Shown here: one piece after another, positions 57,689 to 64,000 of the stretch | Layout: each line of letters starts with the position of its first letter | Position numbering within the stretch: the first letter of the stretch is position 1 | From: Clostridium sp. CCUG 7971 | GTDB taxonomy: Bacteria > Bacillota > Clostridia > Peptostreptococcales > Peptostreptococcaceae | DNA length: 64,000 nt | Direction of reading: 5' to 3' | Assembly (NCBI RefSeq): GCF_017590215.1 | Contig: NZ_JAFFPK010000024.1 | Span: 1 to 64,000 of the forward strand | Program-made: the position numbers and the translations under genes | The notes under the pieces: generated by a model | What the model was told of the DNA's origin: nothing | The model's input: only the letters and a program-made list of their open reading frames with translations | Database searches by the model: none

Positions 57689-57716
57689 AAAATAAATATA
57701 AATATACGGTTAACAA
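57689..57716 (+). repeat. 28-nt repeat, copy 2
   Basis: Contains ATATACGGTTAACAA. This is the second copy of the element at 56050-56077, here upstream of dinB. The two copies bracket the UPF0371 gene. Confidence 0.85.
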
Positions 57717-57814
57717 GTACATAAGATAACTTAGTTCCTTGGAATACCTATTTTAAAGGTTTTTTGAAAATTTTGCAAGTTATTTTTTAAAACTAATAAA
57801 AAATTCGATTATGT

Positions 57815-57848
57815 CGTTTAAGTGGTTCATCCACATGTGGCTTAAACG
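57815..57848. repeat. Structured inverted repeat upstream of dinB
   Basis: CGTTTAAG (57815-57822) pairs with CTTAAACG (57841-57848). The enclosed 18 bases include TGG/CCA and the palindrome CCACATGTGG. It lies about 50 bases before the dinB start without a T-run. It may be an operator or a leader RNA element; it does not match the LexA boxes I know. Confidence 0.6.
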
Positions 57849-57896
57849 GTCTATAAACCAGGTATGCTGCTTAAAATATATAATAAGGTGATAATT

Positions 57897-58994
57897 ATGG
57901 ATGAAAATAGAAAGATAATACATATAGATATGGATGCATTTTATGCATCTGTTGAACAAAGAGATAATAAAGAGCTAAGAGGTAAGCCTGTAATAGTTGG
58001 AGGTAATCCTCAGAGTAGAGGTGTAGTTGCAACATGTTCATATGAGGCGAGAAGTTATGGAATTCATTCAGCTATGCCAGCTAAAATAGCATACAAAAGA
58101 TGTCCTTATGCTTATTTTGTAAGACCAAGATTTCATGTATATAAGCAAGTATCAGCTCAAATACGAGAAATATTTTATAGATATACAGATTTAGTAGAGC
58201 CACTTTCATTGGATGAAGCTTATTTAGATGTTACAAACAATAAGAAAAATATAAAATATGCAACAGAGGTTGCAAAGAGAATAAAAGAAGATATTTTAAA
58301 AGAAGTTGGATTAACATCTTCAGCAGGGGTTTCCTATAATAAATTTTTAGCTAAGTTAGCGTCTGACTATAAAAAACCAAATGGATTAACAGTAATAACA
58401 CATGAAAATAAACAAGAATTCCTTGATAATCTGCCTATAAATAAATTTTTTGGAGTAGGGAAAGTAACAGAAAAGACACTTAAACATTTAGGTATAAATA
58501 CTGGATATGATTTAAGGAAACTAGATTTGAATCAATTAGAAAATATATTTAAAAATAGAGGTTATATATTTTATCAGTTTGCAAGAGGAATTGATAATAG
58601 GCCAGTAGAGCCTCATAGAGAAAGAAAATCAGTAGGAGCAGAAACTACACTAGGAAGTAATCTAAGTATTGACGAAGAAGAAGTTGTAGATATATTAAGT
58701 GAAATATGTGAAGAAGTTTCACATAGACTAGACTATTGTGATAAGCTTGGAAAAACCATAACCATAAAGATAAAGTATAGTGATTTTACTCAGATAACAA
58801 GAAGTTTAAGTTTAGGACACCCCATATCCAATCATGAAGATATTAGAACAAATGTATATAATTTGTTCAATAATGTAGAAGTTAATGATAAGCAAATAAG
58901 GCTTCTAGGAGTAACTGTTTCAAATTTAATTGATAAAAAAGATGAATGCACAAATATAACAATATTTGAATATATAGATAGTATAAAAAATTAA
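57897..58994 (+). CDS. dinB: DNA polymerase IV (Y-family)
   Basis: A translesion polymerase of 365 aa. Motif I is HIDMDAFYASVEQ with catalytic D11, and D106/E107 lie in SLDEAYLDVT. The little-finger domain with its C-terminal strands follows (VGAETTLGSN onward). The open frame extends back to 57864, but the ATG at 57897 follows AAGGTGATA and gives the normal N-terminus. No beta-clamp peptide is obvious at the short C-terminus. Confidence 0.94.
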   Translation: MDENRKIIHIDMDAFYASVEQRDNKELRGKPVIVGGNPQSRGVVATCSYEARSYGIHSAMPAKIAYKRCPYAYFVRPRFHVYKQVSAQIREIFYRYTDLVEPLSLDEAYLDVTNNKKNIKYATEVAKRIKEDILKEVGLTSSAGVSYNKFLAKLASDYKKPNGLTVITHENKQEFLDNLPINKFFGVGKVTEKTLKHLGINTGYDLRKLDLNQLENIFKNRGYIFYQFARGIDNRPVEPHRERKSVGAETTLGSNLSIDEEEVVDILSEICEEVSHRLDYCDKLGKTITIKIKYSDFTQITRSLSLGHPISNHEDIRTNVYNLFNNVEVNDKQIRLLGVTVSNLIDKKDECTNITIFEYIDSIKN

Positions 58995-59017
58995 TGTAAA
59001 AAATATAGTCACTTTTA

Positions 59018-59114
59018 CTAAACAGGCAGTATTTATTATTTAGCCGGGCCTTTATGGCAGTGGAATTAAGTCCATGGGATAGTTTTAATTAAAAACTCTT
59101 CCATGGATTTTTTA
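59018..59114 (+). ncRNA. Probable NiCo riboswitch (czcD motif) with terminator
   Basis: Between dinB and a CDF metal exporter lies ACAGGCAGT (59022-59030), then AGCCGGGCC (59042-59050) and GGCAGTGG (59056-59063). As I recall them, these are the conserved pieces of the Ni/Co-sensing czcD RNA. It is followed by a terminator: TCCATGG (59071-59077) with CCATGGA (59101-59107), inner AGTTTT/AAAACT, then T6. Metal binding should prevent termination and switch the exporter on. Confidence 0.75.
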
Positions 59115-59177
59115 GATAATATGCAAATGAAATCTATTATTATAGGAAAGTGGATATTATTTTTAGGAGGGAAACTT

Positions 59178-60059
59178 ATGGTAATTAATAATTATAAAAA
59201 AGTAAAGCAAGTTCTATGGGTTATTTTATTTGCTAACTTTGCAGTATCTTTATTAAAAATTATTATAGGACTATCTATTAAAAGTACGAGTATGACAGCT
59301 GATGGTTTTCACTCATTCTCAGATGGTGCATCTAATATAGTTGGAATAATAGGAATAAGCATCGCATCAAAGCCAAATGATAAACAACATCCATACGGAC
59401 ATAAAAAATTTGAAGTGATGGCAAGTTTGTTTATAGGTGCTATGCTTGTTACAATGGCAGGTAAAATTATTTTTGATGCAATTTCAAGATTTCAAAATGT
59501 AGCAAAACCATCTATAACAACAGAAAGTTTGCTAGTGTTAATTTTAACACTTTTAATAAATATATTTGTATGTACCTATGAAAATAGGATAGGTAAAAAA
59601 CTAAATAGCTATATATTAATATCTGATTCATTGCATACAAGAAGTGATATATTAGTATCTGTGGGGGTCTTATTAACTTTGATAGGAGTTAAGCTAGGGT
59701 TACCAGCATGGATTGATCCATTGGCATCTTTAATAGTTTCAGGATTTATAATTTGCTCAGCATACGAAATATTTAAATCTTCAACAGGAGTGCTAGTGGA
59801 CCAAGCGATAATAGAGGAAGAAGATATAAGAAATGTTGTAGAGGAATTTAATGAAGTGAAAGAAGTTCATAACATAAGAAGTAGAGGAAGCGAAAATGAC
59901 ATTCATATAGATATGCACGTAATGATAGAACCGGGTATAAGCGTAGAGAAATCTCATATACTATCTCACGAAATAGAAGGTAAAATACAGGACAGAATAA
60001 ATGAAAGTGCTCAAGTAATACTTCATATAGAACCTTTTTATAAAAAAAATAAAAATTAA
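59178..60059 (+). CDS. Cation diffusion facilitator (metal exporter)
   Basis: A 293-aa CDF protein with six helices. The metal-site motifs are TADGFHSFSDGASN (helix II, with His and Asp) and SDSLHTRSDILVS (helix V), and a HPYGHKKFE loop lies between them. A soluble cytoplasmic dimerisation domain (about 210-290) follows. The longer frame to 59103 runs through the riboswitch terminator. The ATG at 59178 follows TTAGGAGGG and gives a normal N-terminus. The riboswitch points to cobalt or nickel export. Confidence 0.92.
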   Translation: MVINNYKKVKQVLWVILFANFAVSLLKIIIGLSIKSTSMTADGFHSFSDGASNIVGIIGISIASKPNDKQHPYGHKKFEVMASLFIGAMLVTMAGKIIFDAISRFQNVAKPSITTESLLVLILTLLINIFVCTYENRIGKKLNSYILISDSLHTRSDILVSVGVLLTLIGVKLGLPAWIDPLASLIVSGFIICSAYEIFKSSTGVLVDQAIIEEEDIRNVVEEFNEVKEVHNIRSRGSENDIHIDMHVMIEPGISVEKSHILSHEIEGKIQDRINESAQVILHIEPFYKKNKN

Positions 60060-60145
60060 ACTATTTAGTATATAGATAATGGTAAAATACTTATAAATTA
60101 AATATAGTTTAGAAATGTACAAAAGAAAAAGTATTAGGAGGATGT

Positions 60146-60820
60146 ATGCTAGAGATAATAGGGATGACAGTAGAAGATGCTAAAATAATAGAATATTGTG
60201 GGGCAGATAGAATTGAACTTGTAAGTGCATTAACAGAAGGTGGAGTAACACCTAGTTTTGGACTTATAGAAGCGGTTGTAAATAGCGTAGATATACCTGT
60301 AAATGTTATGATAAGGCATCATGCAAATAGCTTTGTTTATAGTAATGAAGATATAAGTATAATGCTAAAGGATATTGAAATAGTTAAAAATATTGGTGCA
60401 AATGGAATTGTACTAGGTTTATTAGATAATTACAATAATATAGATGAAGCTAATCTAAAATTTTTATTAAAAGAATGTGGTAATTTAGATGTAACTTTTC
60501 ATAAGGCAATAGATGAAACTAATTGTATAAAAGGTATAGATATATTAAATAATTATAGTCAAATAACAAATATATTAACATCTGGAGGAAAAGGAAACAT
60601 ACTTGATAATATAGACATAATAAAAAAAATGATGTATAAATCAAATAATATAAATATACTTTTAGGTGGAGGATTAAACTTTAGCAATATTAATGAAATT
60701 AAAGAAAAAACTAGTGCTAAAGATTACCACTTTGGTACAGCTATAAGAGTTGATAAAAATCCATTTGGAAAAATTGATGAAGTTAAGCTAAAAGAATTAG
60801 TAAAAATAATAAAAAATTAA
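60146..60820 (+). CDS. cutC: CutC family protein
   Basis: A 224-aa TIM-barrel protein of the CutC family, historically linked to copper homeostasis, though the biochemical role is uncertain. The N-terminal DRIELVSALTEGGVTPSFGLI, VMIRHHANSFVYS and DVTFHKAIDET are typical. TTAGGAGGATG precedes the ATG. It follows the metal exporter by 86 bases, so they may share a metal-stress context. Confidence 0.92.
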   Translation: MLEIIGMTVEDAKIIEYCGADRIELVSALTEGGVTPSFGLIEAVVNSVDIPVNVMIRHHANSFVYSNEDISIMLKDIEIVKNIGANGIVLGLLDNYNNIDEANLKFLLKECGNLDVTFHKAIDETNCIKGIDILNNYSQITNILTSGGKGNILDNIDIIKKMMYKSNNINILLGGGLNFSNINEIKEKTSAKDYHFGTAIRVDKNPFGKIDEVKLKELVKIIKN

Positions 60821-60831
60821 TATAGTATCTA

Positions 60832-60859
60832 AATAAGAGGCATGTTTATGCCTCTTATT
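60832..60859. terminator. Bidirectional terminator between cutC and the Crp/Fnr gene
   Basis: AATAAGAGGCAT pairs with ATGCCTCTTATT. It lies at the 3' ends of the two convergent genes and includes the stop codon of the minus-strand gene. Confidence 0.8.
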
Positions 60860-61499
60860 CCATTAATATCTCTTCTAGTGCATCTTTATCTAATATTTTA
60901 ATAAAATCCTTAGAATAGTCGATAAGACCTAAATTTTTCATATTTATAAGTTCTCTAGACAACGATGGTCTAGGAACTCCTAATATTTCAGATAGTTTTT
61001 GTTTTGTCATGTTTAGCTCAATAAATAAACTATTTTGAATATTATATTCAGTAAGCAAAAAGTTAGTTAATTTTTGGCGAATACTACTAAAAGATAAACC
61101 TGCTATTGATTTGTTAAGAGTAATTATTTTATTAGTTAGTTCATTTAAGAACATACTTAAAAAGTCAGGATGGTGAGTACAAAACTTTATAAAATCATTT
61201 TTACCAATAAACATGATCTCACTATTAGTAGCAGATATAACTGTAGCAGGATAACGATTTGTATCTGAAAAAGCAATTACTTCTCCAAATAAGCGCCCGG
61301 GTCCAAATGAAGATAAATGAATTACAGTATTACTTGTTAAAATTCTTTTAATATCAACATTTCCTGTTAAAACTAATCCAACTTTTTCACATGGAGAACT
61401 TTCTAAAGCAATTATATCATTTTTAGAAAACTTAACTATTTTACAATTATAATCTTTAAAAAAATCCATTATCTCATTTCTGGTTTTATTTTTAAACAT
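60855..61499 (-). CDS. Crp/Fnr-family regulator, HcpR-like
   Basis: A 214-aa regulator with an N-terminal cyclic-nucleotide-binding-type beta-roll (about 15-120, GRLFGEVIAFSDTNRYPATV) and a C-terminal winged helix (about 150-214, TKQKLSEILGVPRPSLSREL as recognition helix). It lacks the N-terminal Cys cluster of Fnr. It is divergent from hcp with a perfect GTAAC-N4-GTTAC palindrome between them. This matches the HcpR regulators that activate hcp under nitrosative stress, probably through haem-bound nitric oxide. The ribosome site, AGGTGA, is modest. Confidence 0.88.
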   Translation of the reverse strand: MFKNKTRNEIMDFFKDYNCKIVKFSKNDIIALESSPCEKVGLVLTGNVDIKRILTSNTVIHLSSFGPGRLFGEVIAFSDTNRYPATVISATNSEIMFIGKNDFIKFCTHHPDFLSMFLNELTNKIITLNKSIAGLSFSSIRQKLTNFLLTEYNIQNSLFIELNMTKQKLSEILGVPRPSLSRELINMKNLGLIDYSKDFIKILDKDALEEILME

Positions 61500-61538
61500 A
61501 AAATCACCTATTAAAAAAATTTATTATATTTTGATATT

Positions 61539-61581
61539 GTAACATAGGTTACGGAAAATATATAGTCTTTCAAACTATAAT
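61539..61581 (+). promoter_or_regulatory. HcpR palindrome and hcp promoter
   Basis: GTAACATAGGTTAC (61539-61552) is a perfect 5-4-5 palindrome. A perfect TATAAT lies at 61576-61581, and the palindrome centre is about 42 bases before the expected transcript start. That is the class II activator position, where the site replaces the -35 box. Confidence 0.85.
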
Positions 61582-61621
61582 AAGTATATAAAATACACAT
61601 TAAAAAATGGAGGATAAAAAT

Positions 61622-63340
61622 ATGGAAAATAAAATGTTTTGTTTTCAGTGTCAAGAAACAGCAGGTTGCACAGGATGTACTAAATTTGGGGTATGTGGAA
61701 AATCACCAGATTTAGCTAGAATGCAAGACCTATTAATATATACAACAAAAGGATTATCAGAGGTTACAACAAGACTTAGAGGAGAAGGGAAATTAATTGA
61801 TCATGAAGTAAACCATTTAATAACAATAAACTTATTTACAACTATAACAAATGCAAACTTCGATGATGCGATATTCTATGATAGAGTTAAGATGACATTA
61901 TCTACTAAAGAAGAATTATTATCTAAATTAGATAACAAAGAAAATCTATCAGAAGCTGCTTTATGGAATGCATCTTCAAATGCTGAGATGGATGTTAAAG
62001 TAGGAGTTTTAGCTAAATTAAAGAATGCGGTATTAGGAAGTGGTGAATCAGTTTCAATAGACTCAATATTAGATGAAAAATCAACAAAAGTAGGAGTTTT
62101 AGCTACTAAAGATGAAGATGTAAGAAGTTTAAGAGAACTTATAATATACGGATTAAAAGGTATGTCAGCTTATATGAAACATGCAAATGCTTTAGGATAT
62201 GATGATGAAGCAGTAAATGCATTTATGCAAAGTGCTTTAGCTAAAACATTAGATGATAGATTAAGTGTAGATGAATTAATAGCTTTAACTTTAGAAACAG
62301 GTAAAGTTGGAGTTGATGGTATGGCTTTACTTGATTCAGCTAATACAGGAACTTATGGAAATCCAGAAATAACTAAGGTTAACATAGGTGTTAGAAATAA
62401 CCCAGGTATATTAGTATCAGGACATGACTTAAAAGATTTAGAATTATTATTAAAACAAACTGAGGGAACTGGAGTAGACGTATATACTCACTCTGAAATG
62501 TTACCAGCACATTACTATCCAGCATTTAAGAAATACACTCACTTTGCAGGAAACTACGGAAATGCATGGTGGAAGCAAAAAGAAGAGTTTGAAAGCTTTA
62601 ATGGTCCAATATTAATGACTACAAACTGTATAGTTCCTCCAAAGGATAGCTATAAAGATAGATTATACACTACTGGAGCTGCTGGATTTGTAGGATGTAC
62701 TCATATAAAAGGTGAAAGTGAAGACAATAAAGATTTCTCTGTTATAATAGATCATGCTAAAAAATGTCAAGCACCTACAGAAATAGAAACAGGAGAAATA
62801 ATAGGTGGATTTGCGCATAACCAAGTATTTGCATTAGCAGACCAAGTTGTAGAAGCAGTTAAAACTGGTGCTATAAAGAAATTCTTTGTTATGGCAGGTT
62901 GTGATGGAAGAGCTAAATCAAGAAATTACTACACTGATTTTGCAAAAGCATTACCAAAAGATACAGTAATACTTACTGCAGGATGTGCTAAATACAAATA
63001 TAATAAATTACCTTTAGGTGATATAAATGGTATACCTAGAGTATTAGATGCAGGACAATGTAATGACTCTTATTCATTAGCTCTTATAGCATTAAAGCTT
63101 AAGGAAGTATTTGAATTACAAGATATAAATGAGCTTCCAATAGCATTTAATATAGCATGGTATGAGCAAAAGGCTGTAATAGTATTATTATCATTACTAT
63201 ACTTAGGAGTTAAAAATATTCATTTAGGGCCAACATTACCAGCATTTTTATCTCCAAATGTAGCTAAGGTATTAGTTGAAAACTTTGGAATAGGTGGAAT
63301 AAGCACTGTAGAAGATGATATAAAGATGTTCTTAGAATAA
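61622..63340 (+). CDS. hcp: Hydroxylamine reductase (hybrid cluster protein), class I
   Basis: A redox enzyme of 572 aa with a [4Fe-4S] cubane and a hybrid Fe-S-O cluster. It reduces hydroxylamine in vitro and is thought to act as an NO reductase or S-nitrosylase in vivo. The N-terminal Cys spacing is C7-x2-C10-x8-C19-x5-C25, the class I pattern of anaerobes. Hybrid-cluster ligands fall in [36 protein letters not shown] and [13 protein letters not shown] 61607 overlaps the GGAGG site; 61622 is correctly spaced. Confidence 0.97.
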   Translation: MENKMFCFQCQETAGCTGCTKFGVCGKSPDLARMQDLLIYTTKGLSEVTTRLRGEGKLIDHEVNHLITINLFTTITNANFDDAIFYDRVKMTLSTKEELLSKLDNKENLSEAALWNASSNAEMDVKVGVLAKLKNAVLGSGESVSIDSILDEKSTKVGVLATKDEDVRSLRELIIYGLKGMSAYMKHANALGYDDEAVNAFMQSALAKTLDDRLSVDELIALTLETGKVGVDGMALLDSANTGTYGNPEITKVNIGVRNNPGILVSGHDLKDLELLLKQTEGTGVDVYTHSEMLPAHYYPAFKKYTHFAGNYGNAWWKQKEEFESFNGPILMTTNCIVPPKDSYKDRLYTTGAAGFVGCTHIKGESEDNKDFSVIIDHAKKCQAPTEIETGEIIGGFAHNQVFALADQVVEAVKTGAIKKFFVMAGCDGRAKSRNYYTDFAKALPKDTVILTAGCAKYKYNKLPLGDINGIPRVLDAGQCNDSYSLALIALKLKEVFELQDINELPIAFNIAWYEQKAVIVLLSLLYLGVKNIHLGPTLPAFLSPNVAKVLVENFGIGGISTVEDDIKMFLE

Positions 63341-63345
63341 TATAA

Positions 63346-63383
63346 AAATAGTAGGATAATATATATTATCCTACTATTTTTAT
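63346..63383 (+). terminator. Terminator of hcp
   Basis: AAAATAGTAGGATAAT pairs with ATTATCCTACTATTTT, then T-rich. Confidence 0.95.
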
Positions 63384-63540
63384 ATTTAATTATATAAATA
63401 AAAATAAAACAGTTTGTAAATAAATGAATAAAATTATATAGATTTAAATATAATATAGAAACTACTTAATATAAAAAATATTTTAAATTAATGGTTGCCA
63501 AATGGTGGTACAAATCATATAATTATAATGTAGTGAACAA

Positions 63541-63614
63541 GGCGACATAGCCAAGTGGTAAGGCAGTGGACTGCAACTCCTTGATCCCCAGTTCGAATCT
63601 GGGTGTCGCCTCCA
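63541..63614 (+). tRNA. tRNA-Cys (anticodon GCA)
   Basis: Acceptor arms GGCGACA and TGTCGCC pair, the anticodon loop CTGCAAC gives GCA, and the T-arm is CCCAGTTCGAATCTGGG. CCA is encoded at 63612-63614. Confidence 0.97.
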
Positions 63615-63623
63615 ATTAATTTT

Positions 63624-63698
63624 GCTGGTGTGGCTCAACGGTAGAGCAGCTGACTTGTAATCAGCAGGTTGTAGGTTCGATTCCTATCACCAGCTCCA
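63624..63698 (+). tRNA. tRNA-Thr (anticodon TGT)
   Basis: Acceptor arms GCTGGTG and CACCAGC pair, the anticodon loop CTTGTAA gives TGT, and the T-arm contains GTTCGATTC. CCA is encoded at 63696-63698. It is nine bases after tRNA-Cys, one transcript. Confidence 0.97.
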
Positions 63699-63701
63699 AT
63701 A

Positions 63702-63739
63702 AAAATAACCTTAATCAATGTTGATTAAGGTTATTTTTA
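63702..63739 (+). terminator. Terminator of the tRNA-Cys/tRNA-Thr unit
   Basis: AAAATAACCTTAATCAA pairs with TTGATTAAGGTTATTTT, then T-rich. Confidence 0.95.
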
Positions 63740-63943
63740 TATATAAAAAATAAAAAAGTTATATTAAGTAAATATAATTTTAACTTTAAATACTTATATG
63801 TAGAAAAAAAGAGTATATTATAAAAGAAAAGACTTTTTAAATATTAGGAATTTGTAGATTACTTATCATATAAAACAGGTATAAATTTAAAAAAATATAT
63901 ATAAGGATTATATAGTGTATAAAGGTAAATTAAAGGAGTTAAA

Positions 63944-64000
63944 ATGAAATATAACAATATAATAAAAGCAGAATTTATAGAAAGGCCCAATAGATTTATA
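63944..64000 (+). CDS. sfsA: SfsA-like protein, 5' end only
   Basis: The last 57 bases encode MKYNNIIKAEFIERPNRFI behind AAAGGAG. The FIERPNRFI segment matches the start of SfsA (sugar fermentation stimulation protein homologue, a DNA-binding or nuclease-like protein). The gene is cut by the window end, so only the N-terminus supports this. Confidence 0.65.
   Translation, partial: MKYNNIIKAEFIERPNRFI

Noticed and set aside
59103-59177. Upstream extension of the CDF protein
   Set aside because: It overlaps the riboswitch terminator and lacks a ribosome site; ATG 59178 follows TTAGGAGGG.

Overview
The window is AT-rich Firmicute DNA (A/T-rich wobble positions, strong Shine-Dalgarno sites, many intrinsic terminators) and reads as a chromosomal segment of a clostridium in the Peptostreptococcaceae. 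The alpha-toxin-type zinc phospholipase C, the single-chain pyruvate:ferredoxin oxidoreductase, the glycogen (granulose) operon and the Crp/Fnr-hcp pair fit the Paraclostridium/Paeniclostridium (bifermentans/sordellii) group best. That placement is inference from gene content. No prophage, intact insertion sequence, CRISPR array or integrative element is visible, so the window looks like core plus species-level accessory genome.

Layout. 0-4 kb: tRNA-Gly, 5S rRNA, then pyruvate:ferredoxin oxidoreductase. 4-10 kb: a MurJ-type flippase, a 57-aa membrane peptide on the minus strand, a NifU-like protein, and a large propeller-type sensor histidine kinase whose natural start appears to be out of frame at a poly-A run. 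10-22.5 kb is uptake: YitT; a Fur-box-preceded 1392-aa secreted repeat protein with eight HID-like (haem/haemoglobin-binding type) repeats; an ApbE flavin transferase; a cobalamin-riboswitch-controlled BtuF-BtuC-BtuD operon; and modABC. 22.5-24.2 kb: an NfeD/SPFH membrane pair. 24.4-34.6 kb: the glycogen operon glgB-C-D-A-P plus a GH13 amylase. 34.7-41.2 kb: SSB, a dicarboxylate/glutamate symporter, a MerR regulator with a MATE pump, a YkvI-like carrier and an unrecognised protein. 41.3-47 kb: phospholipase C, an M20 amidohydrolase, a BMP-family nucleoside-binding lipoprotein behind a PyrR-type attenuator, and RNase J. 47-51 kb: an AlgI/AlgJ-like polysaccharide acetylation operon behind a LytTR-type operator, and a convergent SGNH hydrolase. 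51.5-56 kb: an ABC ATPase with a giant coiled-coil FtsX permease, and a Cys-rich small membrane protein. 56-60.8 kb: a UPF0371 protein, DNA polymerase IV, a CDF exporter behind a NiCo-type riboswitch, and CutC. 60.8-64 kb: an HcpR-like regulator divergent from hcp with a perfect palindrome between them, tRNA-Cys, tRNA-Thr and the start of sfsA.

The strongest theme is regulatory RNA and operator architecture: a B12 riboswitch, a probable Ni/Co riboswitch, a PyrR attenuator, a MerR 19-bp-spacer promoter, an HcpR palindrome at the class II position, a Fur box, and two promoters (algI and plc) carrying direct repeats spaced exactly 21 bp as expected for LytTR/VirR/AgrA-type regulators. If the last two are real, one quorum or virulence regulator outside the window could control both the toxin and surface acetylation.

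Several starts were moved from the longest ORF to an internal ATG placed correctly behind a Shine-Dalgarno sequence (btuF, btuD, ssb, the symporter, plc, dinB, the CDF gene and hcp). No database search was possible, so family names rest on motifs and recognised sequence patterns.
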